NCBI GenBank assembly: GCA_003194485.1
Contig: PQXD01000003.1
Location: 144,924-178,603 of the forward strand
DNA from: Deltaproteobacteria bacterium
GTDB lineage: Bacteria; Desulfobacterota; Dissulfuribacteria; Dissulfuribacterales; UBA3076
Direction: 5' to 3'
Length of the DNA: 33,680 bases
Numbering within the stretch: position 1 is the stretch's first letter; each line of letters opens with the position of its first letter. Position numbers and translations under genes: made by a program. Below the pieces are notes generated by a model. The model was not told the origin of the DNA, did not search any database, and worked only from the letters and a program-made list of their open reading frames with translations. This document shows positions 13,960 to 22,892 of the stretch, piece after piece.

Positions 13960-14109
13960 CTACTTAGGGAGCAGGGAAAAATAAATCGCTCTTTTCATCA
14001 GCTTGATTGCAGGCCACCTAACCAGAAACACAAACATGAAGTGCGCCATTCTTTGCAGCCAGCACCAGGGTCTCATCCCGCTTACATTAACTGTTTGATC
14101 TGTGGGCAT
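13960..14109 (-). CDS. Very small hydrophobic-basic ORF upstream of the toxin island, doubtful
   Basis: A 49-codon frame starts at ATG 14109 with AGGAGA at an ideal distance (14117-14122). It encodes MPTDQTVNVSGMRPWCWLQR, MAHFMFVFLVRWPAIKLMKR and a short end. It is Trp/Arg-rich with a hydrophobic centre, as in some membrane peptides. Against it, another frame of the same DNA reads ETLVLAAKNGALHVCVSG, which looks like a fragment of an ordinary protein, so this may be debris with a chance ribosome-binding site. The remaining 14116-14280 up to cas3 shows nothing recognisable. Confidence 0.2.
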   Translation of the reverse strand: MPTDQTVNVSGMRPWCWLQRMAHFMFVFLVRWPAIKLMKRAIYFSLLPK

Positions 14110-14280
14110 TAACATTTCTCCTGGCGGGTTCCTTTCCAAACGATTTTTCGTGCTATTGTTCCACGAAAAAGCCGTCTTTGTTAGTTTTCGTAAAATAGTT
14201 GCGCGAATATGGGCTTACGAGGAAGCTGTTTCTGGTTCCGGTCCCGATACGCGCTTTTCCCTGCTATGGCAAAACGTAAA

Positions 14281-16635
14281 TTAGCATATTATGTTGCCGT
14301 TGCCAGTAACGGATTCTTTTTCTAATAGCCCGAAATGCTTACTATATTTGCAATCTACAACCCAATAAGGAAATGATTTTATGCGATTATTTTGTCTTAT
14401 CTCGGCAACTTCTCTTTCTATGAGTTCTTTGTTGAGCAGCTTGTAGAACATGCCCTTATGCACTGTAATGAACAATTTTTCTGCTTCAATGAAATCAAAC
14501 TGACGTATATGTTCTTCGTAAATCTCTCGAAACTCAACCGGCAACACTGAAACGCTCGTGAATCTGCGATAGAAGGCTTCCTCTTCCTCTTTATGCCGCA
14601 TGAATGGTTTCAACCTGCCCAAACTTTCCATGAATCCCGCCTTGGTTTCGTCGTACTTATTTTGGTCAGGCCATTGAGGGTAAACTTCGTCAAGCATTTT
14701 CTGAAGTGAATATTCTTTTATTACAGAAATCCCGCTCAGCACTTCCAAGGTTCTGGTTACAAGCTCTTCAGGATAAATATAAGAGTCATACTTACCCCCT
14801 TCACGGCAGATAAAAACCGGGCAGACACCTTTCTCGCGCCTTCTATTGATACGGCCGAATCTCTGGATAAGCGCATCCAGGGGAGCAGGCTCCGTAAACA
14901 TGACGTCAAAATCAATGTCCAGACTCACTTCAATGGCCTGCGTGCCAACGAGAAGGCGGATATCATCTTCAAAAAGAAGTCTTTCTTTCTCCATCCGGTG
15001 TTCTGCAATGAATCGAGAATGGAGCAAAACGGCCTTTGATGTTTCCATATTGCCAGTTAATTGACGAAAAACTTCCTGGGCATTAGAGACGGTATTACAA
15101 ACAACAATGATTTTTCCCCTTTTACGTAGCATTTTTTTAATTACGGGGGTTTGATCGAATATGGTTCCGGCAGCAATTTGAACCCGATGCCTGGTGAATT
15201 GCTCCAGAAGAGTATGATCGGCTTTTACAAGGACGGAATGGCCAACAGCGCTTTGGAGTTCCTTGTACATAAATGAAGGGAGGGTGGCGGTCATGATCAT
15301 TACCCTGATGTGCAAATATTTTGTCAGCCATTTCAGGGAAGAGATGATCTGCGCAAAGGTTTGAACGTCATATGCATGTATTTCATCAAAGATAAGCATA
15401 GCGCCTGCCAACTCGGTGAATCCTTTCTCGAATCCTTTAACTCCGTAACAATATTTCAATATTTGAAAAGGGGTAACGACTTTCAAAGGATGTACCATCT
15501 GCCGGTGCATCTCCTTGATTTTTCCTAACCGGAGTTGTAAGTCCTTGGGATTGTCTTCCGTGTCTTCAAAATATTCTGACAGATATTGGCTGAGTTTTCC
15601 GTGTAGAAGGCCAATATATGTTGTCTGTCCCGGTTTCGCCCCTTTGCCTTCGAAGTCTCTTGCTAACCGTTGATGCATGGCGTTGATTGAAGCCGTATAG
15701 GGCAACACATAAAAAATGCGGCCTTGGTGGCCGCTCTGCAGTTGTTTTCTGAGCCATAACAGAGCAGCTTCTGTTTTACCGGAACCGGTAGGAGCCGCGA
15801 GAAATACATTTCCCTTGACACGTCCGCATTCTTCCTGATGTGTGTACCATTTGCCGTTTAACCGGTTTAAAAAATGGAAAGATTTTTCTGTAAGTCTCGG
15901 GATTTCCAGTTGTTCGGCCGATCCCATATGGTCGCAGAGTTTGGTGGCTCCGGAAAGAAACATCCGAGGCCAATATTTTGTGTCCCCTGGTTCGACTTTC
16001 TTTACAAGATATGAGAGGGCATATGCTTGGATGGGATTTTTCTGGGAAGAGAAATCAACATGCTCAAATTCGAATTGTCGTTTTCCGGATGCATACCGGT
16101 CGTAGTAATCCTGCAACTTTGCTTTCAAGTCCAGAAGATACGTTACATTCAGGCATTTTTGTAAATTTTCGTTGAAATCTAATGGATTAACCTGGTATTT
16201 ATGGTTCAATCGATATTCTTCAACTTCTTTATCCGAGTAAAGATACTCCTGAAGGGTTTCAAAATCTTTATGATGCCCGAGAATACTCAGTGCAATGATT
16301 TCCTTCCGTTCCGGGGTAAATGGCAGCATTTCCACAAAAGGTACACTGAAAATCTCGTGGCGATTATGGCGCCATTGATTTTCTTGTTTTTTTAAAACCC
16401 GTTGAAACTCCATGTGGACCTTGCCCCAGTCGTGCAGATAAACAGTGCAGAAAAGAAGATCAAAAAAATCTTCCATCCCGGAGAGAGAAGGAAGGATCGG
16501 CAAAGCCATTTTGAGATCCTGGTATACCTTTAAACAATCCTCAATGTGCCGGAGCAGACTTTTGCCGTCTGATTTTGCCAGAATGCTTTCAGCACTGCAT
16601 TCCTGCGCCAAAGATTTAATAGGGGCTTTTTTCAC
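14281..16635 (-). CDS. cas3: CRISPR helicase-nuclease Cas3
   Basis: Cas3 is recruited by Cascade to unwind and degrade target DNA. This is a full-length HD-helicase fusion of 784 aa. The HD nuclease residues are H30 (LLRHIEDC), H68-D69 (YLHDWGK), H93 region (NRHEIF) and GHHKD near 120. Helicase motifs are LAAPTGSGKT (Walker A, about 279-288), LIFDEIHAY (DEIH at 417-420), MTATLP (448-453) and the motif VI region LIQRFGRINRR near 590. Cas5 ends 2 bases before its start, so it is the last gene of the effector operon. No inactivating change is seen. Downstream, the usual cas4-cas1-cas2 genes are displaced by the toxin island. Confidence 0.96.
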   Translation of the reverse strand: MKKAPIKSLAQECSAESILAKSDGKSLLRHIEDCLKVYQDLKMALPILPSLSGMEDFFDLLFCTVYLHDWGKVHMEFQRVLKKQENQWRHNRHEIFSVPFVEMLPFTPERKEIIALSILGHHKDFETLQEYLYSDKEVEEYRLNHKYQVNPLDFNENLQKCLNVTYLLDLKAKLQDYYDRYASGKRQFEFEHVDFSSQKNPIQAYALSYLVKKVEPGDTKYWPRMFLSGATKLCDHMGSAEQLEIPRLTEKSFHFLNRLNGKWYTHQEECGRVKGNVFLAAPTGSGKTEAALLWLRKQLQSGHQGRIFYVLPYTASINAMHQRLARDFEGKGAKPGQTTYIGLLHGKLSQYLSEYFEDTEDNPKDLQLRLGKIKEMHRQMVHPLKVVTPFQILKYCYGVKGFEKGFTELAGAMLIFDEIHAYDVQTFAQIISSLKWLTKYLHIRVMIMTATLPSFMYKELQSAVGHSVLVKADHTLLEQFTRHRVQIAAGTIFDQTPVIKKMLRKRGKIIVVCNTVSNAQEVFRQLTGNMETSKAVLLHSRFIAEHRMEKERLLFEDDIRLLVGTQAIEVSLDIDFDVMFTEPAPLDALIQRFGRINRRREKGVCPVFICREGGKYDSYIYPEELVTRTLEVLSGISVIKEYSLQKMLDEVYPQWPDQNKYDETKAGFMESLGRLKPFMRHKEEEEAFYRRFTSVSVLPVEFREIYEEHIRQFDFIEAEKLFITVHKGMFYKLLNKELIEREVAEIRQNNRIKSFPYWVVDCKYSKHFGLLEKESVTGNGNIIC

Positions 16636-16637
16636 GC

Positions 16638-17291
16638 CTACTCCGTGTAATCGTGCCAGTATATCTCGTGGTCGAGTTGCGGATCGAGGAAGCCTTTTCC
16701 CGGCAGGGCTTCCGGCTGCACATAATCATATTCCAAGAGAAAAAACGGACGCGTCCCCATGCTTCTTCGTGGTATTTCATTTGTAAAGCTGACAGGTAAT
16801 GCCTGAATAGGAGCGGCAAGGGGTATATTGCCAACTGGAACCGAAGTGCCTCTCAATTTTGTAAGTTCGGCCAGGGGCTGAATGTCAATTTGTTCAATAG
16901 ATTGCACTGATGCAAGATCATTGGAGCGACCTAAAAGGAGCTGAAAATAAGGTTTGTAAAAGAAATCCGCTACTCTTGAGTTGCTTAAATAAAGCCACAA
17001 CGAGTTGTCAAAAAGAATCTGCCTTCGCATAACATTGGGTTTAGTGATAAGTCGGGAAGATTTGCTGCTGAATTGGTAAATAGTTTCAAGCTCAACCGTT
17101 TGGCATCCAAAACTATACACATAACCGACAGACACCTCCTTGGCGGAAATATAGTCACCTGCCGCAGCGGAAATCAGACCGTAGATCGTGGCAAGAGGCG
17201 GCACTACCAAAGAAGGTTGATAACCGCTGATAAGATTTGGATAACGAAAACTTGCGGTCCAACTGGTCAGATGGATTCTGTAGGCTTTCAT
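16638..17291 (-). CDS. cas5: Cascade subunit Cas5 (type I-B, Cas5t-like)
   Basis: Cas5 holds the 5' handle of the crRNA in the Cascade complex. The start, MKAYRIHLTSWTASFRYPNL, with the conserved GYQPSLVVPPLATIYGLISA segment directly after, is the Cas5 N-terminal signature of Tneap-type I-B systems. The length of 217 aa fits. It lacks the residues expected of a processing Cas5d, in line with a separate Cas6 in the operon. It lies 12 bases after cas7 and directly before cas3. Confidence 0.92.
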   Translation of the reverse strand: MKAYRIHLTSWTASFRYPNLISGYQPSLVVPPLATIYGLISAAAGDYISAKEVSVGYVYSFGCQTVELETIYQFSSKSSRLITKPNVMRRQILFDNSLWLYLSNSRVADFFYKPYFQLLLGRSNDLASVQSIEQIDIQPLAELTKLRGTSVPVGNIPLAAPIQALPVSFTNEIPRRSMGTRPFFLLEYDYVQPEALPGKGFLDPQLDHEIYWHDYTE

Positions 17292-17303
17292 AGCTGTCCG
17301 CCC

Positions 17304-18359
17304 TTATGGAATTTGTGTTTTTACTTCTTCCGTATAGGCCCTTATTGCTTCATTCACTGATCCATAATAAATTCTGTTATTTTCTTCTTTGAACTTACGA
17401 AATCCCTCTTCCAACTCGTCCATAAAACCCGTCCGCCTTCCAATATAGACTTTTCCGACGATTCGGTCCGAATAATCCGTTACAACCTGTTTGAGCGCAT
17501 CCAGAGAAAAAACAGGTTTTCCGAGATCGTCTTTTGCAAGATGGGAAAAGAGATGATTACCGCTACCCAGGGTGGTCAATACGATAATTTTCGGAGTTAC
17601 ATCTCCCATGTTGGTGGTTTGCATTGCCCCGCCGTTGAGAACTTCAAGGGCGCGGATGGTATCTTCAACCCTTTTGACTCGTGTTTCCTTCGGCAGCCGA
17701 TATAATTTCAACGGATTGCCTGTTTTGTCTTTGGCAAAGGGGTCGTCAATCTCTGTCGCTTTATTATCGATGGCGATTTGTTTAAGATTTCCATTGAGGT
17801 TCTTAAAGCCGGTCCGTTCTTCACTGGAAAAGGTCCCCACTTGTTCAAGCGCGACGGAAAACATCCCTTTCATTGTGGCGCAATACTCGTCCTTGCCATA
17901 AGGAACGGCATCACCTTCTTGGCGGGACATTGAAGACCAATTCTGCACGATATTGGTTGGCGATACGCTGAGCAACGCGGAGTTTTTAAGCGGTGAAACA
18001 CGTGTCAAGGTAACATTCTTGCTCTTCGTCTTCCCTTTGTCGTCGATTGTTTCCTCTTTTGCCGCCCTCATGTAGCCAAACATGTCATCATCAGCATATA
18101 TAATGGGGTTGGCTTCAGTGAAAGCAATTTTCTTTTCTCTTATGACCGGGGACATCTTCCAGGCGAACTCTTTTTTGAGTGTTTCCCGCCACCAATACCG
18201 CCATGCCTGGCCGGAGACATAAGCATAGCTTTTCCCGTTCTTGTAAATCTTTTTGGTGGCCACAGCGTTTTCCAAAGCAGTGGTTGTATCTTTGCCGGCA
18301 TTGTTTAAAGCAACCACATCCACATCTATTAAAAGAAACCCCTGAACTGTATATAACAT
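17304..18359 (-). CDS. cas7: Cascade backbone subunit Cas7 (Cst2/DevR family)
   Basis: Cas7 polymerises along the crRNA to form the Cascade backbone. The N-terminal RRM strand (YTVQGFLLIDVDVVALNNAG), then SYAYVSGQAWRYWWRETLKK and the later VSPLKNSALLSVSP segment match the Cst2/DevR branch of Cas7. A glycine-containing end region (KIIVLTTLGSGNHLFSHL) is also conserved. The 351 aa length is typical. It sits between cas8 and cas5, with 14 and 12 bases between genes, consistent with one transcript. Confidence 0.93.
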   Translation of the reverse strand: MLYTVQGFLLIDVDVVALNNAGKDTTTALENAVATKKIYKNGKSYAYVSGQAWRYWWRETLKKEFAWKMSPVIREKKIAFTEANPIIYADDDMFGYMRAAKEETIDDKGKTKSKNVTLTRVSPLKNSALLSVSPTNIVQNWSSMSRQEGDAVPYGKDEYCATMKGMFSVALEQVGTFSSEERTGFKNLNGNLKQIAIDNKATEIDDPFAKDKTGNPLKLYRLPKETRVKRVEDTIRALEVLNGGAMQTTNMGDVTPKIIVLTTLGSGNHLFSHLAKDDLGKPVFSLDALKQVVTDYSDRIVGKVYIGRRTGFMDELEEGFRKFKEENNRIYYGSVNEAIRAYTEEVKTQIP

Positions 18360-18373
18360 TTTCGTCCTCCCGG

Positions 18374-19798
18374 TTATTGATTAAACGCTTCAATTGATTG
18401 TCTTTCTATTTCTTCTATTTCGGATATTGGTTCATCGGGAATCTCATCCGGTGCTATACGCAAATCGTGAAGTTTTTCATACAAACATATTAACAAGAAG
18501 TCCCTGACTTCATACCAGTTCTGCCCATCAGGGAAAAGGTATTCGACGTAATCATTAAAGCGAATAAATGGTTCGGGTTCGCCGTCCTTATAATGGACTT
18601 TAACCATGCGGGTGATTGCACTGCGGAGTTGGTAACCATATCTGGCCCCTTCTAACGGAGTAATAAACTTTTTGTAATCCCTTTCTTTCCGGCACAATGC
18701 GATAATTTTATCCGAAATTTTCCGGATTAGATCGATCTGTTCCTGCTTCATCTTTTTCACCTCCTTCAGATACGCTATGGCTAAATAAATCGGGAACCTC
18801 CTAGACTTATACACTTCACGTAAATGCCACAATATAGACTTTCCGGCAAGTAAACGGTCATAAATGGTATTACTGTTGGTCCCTTCGTAATCGTTGATTT
18901 CCAACTTGGTGGCTATCTTTTTTTTGACCTCAACCCACTCTCCTGCCTCTGCGTCAAAGTGAACCGATTTGCGGAAACAGTAATGCTTTTTTACAAAATA
19001 GTGCCAATCCGCTCTCAAATCGGGTTTCAAAACTCTTTTTAGAAAAGCGAAAACCGGGCTGGGAAGGTCGTAAATTTCGGCATCAGGTTTGCTCCCGAAG
19101 TTTGTAAAGTAAAATAACCTTAACTGTTGGGAAGGGTGATCATACAGTTGAAATCGTTCAATCAACTTGGATGAGAAGAAAAAAAGCGCATTTCGGGGAT
19201 TTGCAAAGGATCTTCCATAGATTGATTTCAAAATGCCCTCGGAAGAACCCCTATGTATTTTATCCAGATTCTTCAGGATGATATCCTCGCGCCACAGCCT
19301 TTCCGTATATTCATTTTGAATTTGAAGAAACATGAGATTCCCTCCACTCTGTAACAGCCCCAATGGAAGGAAGTAAAGTTTGATAAGACAGTCTTTGCAG
19401 ATGAGCAAGCCAGGCTCCTGAGAGTGATAAAAGTTGGTAAATTCTCCCGAGCCTACCAGTGGAAAATTATCCCTGCCCCCCTCAAACAACGGCCCTTTGC
19501 TGGAGCATATCCTGCAATATCCATCTATGACATTTCCTTTGCCTTGCAGGAATTCAAGATAGTATTTTAAGGAATCATCGCGTTGGCGCTTAGGTTTTCC
19601 CGTAGCATGAATAGTGGTTATTTTTGAGTGCAAGAATACAGAGTTAATCTTTCCCTTCCAGTGATCCACATAAACGTCGGTGATAAAGCGAATTTTTCCC
19701 TCAACAGTTTGTTGGGTGAGGCTATTCATGACCACTCCGCCCATATCCACAAATGGATCGCCAGTGAGTGTCTGTGTCATTTGTTCCATATTATCCAC
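18374..19798 (-). CDS. cas8: Cascade large subunit Cas8 (Cst1/Cas8b1-like, type I-B)
   Basis: Cas8 recognises the PAM and recruits Cas3. The N-terminal motif LTGDPFVDMGGVVMNSL is the Cst1-type start (GDPFVD.G), which places the system in the Tneap variant of I-B. A probable zinc finger is seen: CRICSSKGPLFEGG with LLICKDCLIKLYF further on, four cysteines in two CxxC pairs near residues 97-100 and 135-138. The length of 474 aa is in the usual range. The start overlaps the cas6 end by 8 bases. The annotation rests on these motifs and on its position between cas6 and cas7. Confidence 0.88.
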   Translation of the reverse strand: MDNMEQMTQTLTGDPFVDMGGVVMNSLTQQTVEGKIRFITDVYVDHWKGKINSVFLHSKITTIHATGKPKRQRDDSLKYYLEFLQGKGNVIDGYCRICSSKGPLFEGGRDNFPLVGSGEFTNFYHSQEPGLLICKDCLIKLYFLPLGLLQSGGNLMFLQIQNEYTERLWREDIILKNLDKIHRGSSEGILKSIYGRSFANPRNALFFFSSKLIERFQLYDHPSQQLRLFYFTNFGSKPDAEIYDLPSPVFAFLKRVLKPDLRADWHYFVKKHYCFRKSVHFDAEAGEWVEVKKKIATKLEINDYEGTNSNTIYDRLLAGKSILWHLREVYKSRRFPIYLAIAYLKEVKKMKQEQIDLIRKISDKIIALCRKERDYKKFITPLEGARYGYQLRSAITRMVKVHYKDGEPEPFIRFNDYVEYLFPDGQNWYEVRDFLLICLYEKLHDLRIAPDEIPDEPISEIEEIERQSIEAFNQ

Positions 19799-20477
19799 TC
19801 CTTCTTATCACACCAAATCCACGGGAAACCGATTTGCCGAGGCCAATGAAATCTGGCAAAATAATATTGGTCACAAAATAGAGATTAAATCCGGCCATCT
19901 TATGATTTTTAAAGACAAAAAAATGGCTTTTCGGCAAATTCGTAATTGTCAGCTCAATTTGCTTATTGATATTCCATTGAATCCCTTTGGCAAATGACAG
20001 AATATTACCGACCAGCACTCGCTGAAGGAACTCTTTCTTCATGCCATTATTGTTGAGGGCAATGAACTTCGTAAAATTGGTTTCATTCAGGGCGAACCAG
20101 TTTTCGATTTTGTACTTCACCGGCTTGAGAGAAAATCCACACTGAAAATAATCGAAAGATATATGTTTAATTTTCACTTCCACCCTCTTCCCATGGATAA
20201 CGAGATCCAGATCGACTTGCTCAAATAGCTTCAGGATATCCTCGGAGCCTTGATTTATACATATCATTGTGGGATTTCTACGAACAGTCTTATATTGGAT
20301 GAGGGGGTATCCGTAACGAAATTGATCTTCCAAGTGATTATGAAACAAGACGTGTTCCTTCCCAATCTTTTCAATCATGGCGGCACGGAAGGCCGGGATT
20401 TCCCGTTTTTCAATTTCAAAATCGAAAATGAGCGTAAATATTTTGATTTTGTCTAACTTATCTTTTTGAGATTCCAT
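19791..20477 (-). CDS. cas6: crRNA-processing endoribonuclease Cas6
   Basis: Cas6 cuts the array transcript in each repeat and stays with the 3' end. At 228 aa it shows the Cas6 C-terminal glycine-rich loop, FIGLGKSVSRGFGVIRR, and two RRM-like halves. PLIQYKTVRRNPTMICINQG is the conserved strand pair of Cas6 proteins. FHNHLE at about 46-50 may supply the catalytic histidine. It is the first gene of the effector operon. Its target is presumably the repeat ending GGATTGAAAC; cleavage 8 bases from that end would give the typical ATTGAAAC handle (family knowledge). Confidence 0.92.
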   Translation of the reverse strand: MESQKDKLDKIKIFTLIFDFEIEKREIPAFRAAMIEKIGKEHVLFHNHLEDQFRYGYPLIQYKTVRRNPTMICINQGSEDILKLFEQVDLDLVIHGKRVEVKIKHISFDYFQCGFSLKPVKYKIENWFALNETNFTKFIALNNNGMKKEFLQRVLVGNILSFAKGIQWNINKQIELTITNLPKSHFFVFKNHKMAGFNLYFVTNIILPDFIGLGKSVSRGFGVIRRSG

Positions 20478-20602
20478 GTTGACTGATAATTAGTTGATAT
20501 CATAGGTAGTTATTGGAACCAATCATCCGTTTGTATACGATTGCATAGCACCTAATATGCATATTACCTAATATATATTTTCATACAAACATGGTGCCGT
20601 CC
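20478..20602 (-). promoter_or_regulatory. Upstream region of the cas effector operon with repeated AT-rich motifs
   Basis: The stretch before cas6 is AT-rich. It carries a 9-base direct repeat ACCTAATAT (20550 and 20566, 16 bases apart) and an inverted pair GTTTGTAT (20529) / ATACAAAC (20583). These may be regulator sites for the cas operon. No unambiguous -35/-10 pair is visible. The part 20576-20602 also belongs to a 27-base direct repeat found again at 22893. Confidence 0.4.
20576..20602 (+). repeat. 27-base direct repeat, left copy
   Basis: TATTTTCATACAAACATG with nine further bases matches 22893-22919 at 23 of 27 positions in the same orientation. The two copies bracket the ORF6N/ATPase gene pair. 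On the plus strand both contain ACAAACATG followed by a short open frame, so they may be duplicated promoter/start regions or target-site-like flanks. Confidence 0.6.
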
Positions 20603-20853
20603 GATTTCGAATCCGCCGCCGGCAATATCTTTTGACGGCCTTGCTTATTTTTTTCTTTTCTTCCTTTTTCCGGCCCCGGACCGTCATAGACCGGAACCTG
20701 GAACGTCTTCGCGGCTTCGAAACCGCCTTTCCCTGGCCGCGGTCTTTTTCCAGTACGGAGATAGTGCATTGCTAATGAACTATCTTGGCCGGAACATTGC
20801 ATTACTAATGCACTCTTTACCGGGCATCCCCGGCCTGACAAACCGGTGTTCAT
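20581..20853 (-). CDS. Hypothetical small ORF downstream of the ORF6N gene, doubtful
   Basis: A 90-codon minus-strand frame starts at an ATG that overlaps the ORF6N stop (TGATG). It begins [20 protein letters not shown] and ends in a basic tail finishing DGTMFV. The overlap suggests coupling. But the frame passes through two copies of an operator-like motif (20765 and 20798), has low-complexity charged segments and no recognisable family. It may be non-coding. Another frame of the upstream repeat near 22904 also ends in DGVMFV, because the 27-base repeat is shared. Confidence 0.25.
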   Translation of the reverse strand: MNTGLSGRGCPVKSALVMQCSGQDSSLAMHYLRTGKRPRPGKGGFEAAKTFQVPVYDGPGPEKGRKEKNKQGRQKILPAADSKSDGTMFV

Positions 20854-21350
20854 CAAAATCCGATCTTCCTCTTGGGCTTCTCATCCGCCTCCAGCAACTG
20901 CCCGAGGGCCTTGAACACCACCCGGAACTGTTCGTCGTACTTTTTTTCCATCTCCTCGATCTTTTTCTTCAGCTCCGCATGGGTGGCGAGCATCTTCCGC
21001 AACCTGGTAAAGGTCCGCATGATGGCAATGTTCACCTGGATGGCCCGATTGCTGTTAAGGACGCTGGAAAGCATGGCGACGCCCTGCTCGGTAAATGCGA
21101 GGGGTGGATATTTTGCATGCTGACCTCTTTTTAAGGTGCCAAATTGGCGCCTTAAAACATCGTATTCCTCCTTGGTCAGCTCGAACATGAAATCTTCCGG
21201 GAACCGGTCGATGTTTCTCCGGACCTGCCTCTTGAGTTGCTTTGTCTCAACGCCATAGAGTTCGGCCAGGTCGCGATCAATCATCACCCTTTCACCACGG
21301 ATGAAAAAAATCCGCTCTTTTATGACCTCAATGGGAATAAGATTGCTCAT
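20853..21350 (-). CDS. ORF6N-domain DNA-binding protein
   Basis: A 165-aa protein with the ORF6N domain: [54 protein letters not shown] and [21 protein letters not shown] coiled-coil tail follows ([18 protein letters not shown]). ORF6N domains come from phages and mobile elements and are thought to bind DNA. The ATG at 21350 is preferred over the GTG one codon earlier because AGGAAG is well spaced. It follows the ATPase gene by 80 bases on the same strand. Bacterial chromosomes often carry such genes as stand-alone accessory genes. Role unknown. Confidence 0.88.
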   Translation of the reverse strand: MSNLIPIEVIKERIFFIRGERVMIDRDLAELYGVETKQLKRQVRRNIDRFPEDFMFELTKEEYDVLRRQFGTLKRGQHAKYPPLAFTEQGVAMLSSVLNSNRAIQVNIAIMRTFTRLRKMLATHAELKKKIEEMEKKYDEQFRVVFKALGQLLEADEKPKRKIGF

Positions 21351-21433
21351 CACTTTACTTCCTGGTTTTCAAAAGGTGTCGTAAGGCGTGCTGTTCAAAA
21401 CGGACCGCGCCTGCCCCTGACTCGTTTTCATCT

Positions 21434-22732
21434 TCACCCCAGCAGCCATTTCCAGACCGGCAGGTAATCAATTTTCACGCCGTCAAGGGTATCTTCCTGC
21501 CAGACGTCCGAGGTGACAACTGTCACTCTGTCCAGGCCGAATTTTTTTGCCGCGGCAAGGGCGGCCTTGATCTCACGGCGTTTGGTACCCGGTTCTTCCA
21601 GGTCATGGCACACCTGGATGGCCCCGGCGATATCAAGGCCCTGTTTGACAAGGAAATCGACTTCCAGGCCGGCCCGGTTCCGCCAGTAGTAGATCTCATG
21701 GCCGCGCCGCTTAAGTTCCAGGCAGACGATATTCTCCAGGGTGCGGCCGATATCGGCGGAGAACCTGAAGCCGGCGGCGGCGGCCAAGGCATGATCAACG
21801 CAGTAGATCTTGGCAGGGTTGTATATCTGCTTTTTTATTGAGTAATCAAAAAGGTTGATCCTGATGAACAGGAAGGCGTCCTCTAGGTAGCTGAGGTAGT
21901 TTTTTACTGTATTGACGCTTCGCACCGATATAAGGTCTTGCAGCTTTTTATAACTCATCCGGCAGGAGATATTGGAGGCCAGATAAAGGGCGAGTTCTTT
22001 GAGCTCACGAACGTTTCTGAGTCCGTGCCTGGCAACGATGTCCCGATAGATTATATCCCGGAAATATTCCTGCAGGATGGAGGTGTCTCCGGTTTTCAAC
22101 GCCTCAGGAAAACCGCCGGTTTGGACATAACGGTCAAAAAGATGAACCAGCGCGGCCCGTTTTTCAGGCCGCAGGAAATCCCTGTCATCCGGGATCGTTC
22201 CCTTCACCCGCACGAATTCCCGGAAAGAAAAAGGGAAGAGCTCCATTATCCGGTTGCGGCCGGTGAGGGCCGTGGCGACCTCGCTGCTGAGCATGGCGGC
22301 GTTTGAGCCGGTGACGAAGATCTTGATGTCTTCAAATTCATAGAGCCTGTTTACCCAGCGTTGCCAGACAGGGACATTATGGATCTCGTCCAGAAAAAAA
22401 TATTTCTTACCGGCCAGCGGCGCCTCAAGTTCAAGATAGGCCTCGTACAGGGCCTGGAAATCGCTGCTCCTGAACTCTGCGAACCGCTCATCCTCGAAGT
22501 TGAGAAAAAGAAGCTGGTTCAACTCCGTCCGTCCGCTGTCCAGAAGTTTTTTCATCAACAGCCGCATCAGGGTCGATTTGCCGGAGCGCCTGACCCCGGT
22601 GATTGTATGGATCTCTTTTTGGGCAAAGAGACGGTCCGGGTCCGAGGATGCTTGCCGCGCAAAATAATCCCCTGCCTTCAGGGCATGCTCCTTGTGCTCA
22701 ACAAGCAATTCCCGCAGTTTGCGCTTATCCAT
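21434..22732 (-). CDS. AAA ATPase with DUF4143 domain
   Basis: A 432-aa protein of the AAA_14/DUF4143 group. The Walker A motif is ITGVRRSGKSTLM (near residue 45), Walker B is YFFLDEIHNVPVW (near 112), and the sensor region is FVTGSNAAMLS. The DUF4143 part (about 210-430) ends in an endonuclease-like strand, YYWRNRAGLEVDFLVKQG, which resembles the PD-(D/E)XK core. These ATPases are common accessory genes in anaerobes; their biochemical role is unsettled. Upstream lies a 15-base inverted repeat (22750/22783) that may be an operator. Its high GC content resembles the TA island and housekeeping genes rather than its own AT-rich flanks. Confidence 0.9.
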   Translation of the reverse strand: MDKRKLRELLVEHKEHALKAGDYFARQASSDPDRLFAQKEIHTITGVRRSGKSTLMRLLMKKLLDSGRTELNQLLFLNFEDERFAEFRSSDFQALYEAYLELEAPLAGKKYFFLDEIHNVPVWQRWVNRLYEFEDIKIFVTGSNAAMLSSEVATALTGRNRIMELFPFSFREFVRVKGTIPDDRDFLRPEKRAALVHLFDRYVQTGGFPEALKTGDTSILQEYFRDIIYRDIVARHGLRNVRELKELALYLASNISCRMSYKKLQDLISVRSVNTVKNYLSYLEDAFLFIRINLFDYSIKKQIYNPAKIYCVDHALAAAAGFRFSADIGRTLENIVCLELKRRGHEIYYWRNRAGLEVDFLVKQGLDIAGAIQVCHDLEEPGTKRREIKAALAAAKKFGLDRVTVVTSDVWQEDTLDGVKIDYLPVWKWLLG

Positions 22733-22749
22733 TTACTGGCTCCATATAT

Positions 22750-22797
22750 TGCATTACTAATGAAATATTCTTATCAAAAAAGTTCATTACAAATGCA
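22750..22797. promoter_or_regulatory. Operator-like inverted repeat upstream of the ATPase gene
   Basis: TGCATTACTAATGAA (22750-22764) and TTCATTACAAATGCA (22783-22797) form a 15-base inverted repeat with two mismatches, 18 bases apart, ending 18 bases before the ATPase start codon. The same half-site occurs at 20765 (TGCATTGCTAATGAAC) and 20798 (TGCATTACTAATGCAC) beyond the ORF6N gene, so one regulator may bind both ends of the module. Confidence 0.55.
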
Positions 22798-22866
22798 ATA
22801 TATAATAAACATGAGATGCCGACAAGAAAAAATTTCCCTCCTTCTGTTTGTACAAAATTGTATATC

Positions 22867-22886
22867 GATCTGTATACATACAGATC
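22867..22886. promoter_or_regulatory. Perfect 8-4-8 palindrome in the gap upstream of the ATPase gene
   Basis: GATCTGTATACATACAGATC has perfect 8-base arms and lies between the operator-like repeat and the right 27-base repeat, in a stretch rich in TGTATA/TACAAA steps. It may be a regulator site. The surrounding 22798-23097 contains no convincing gene, only short frames. Confidence 0.4.
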
Positions 22887-22892
22887 TGTAGG

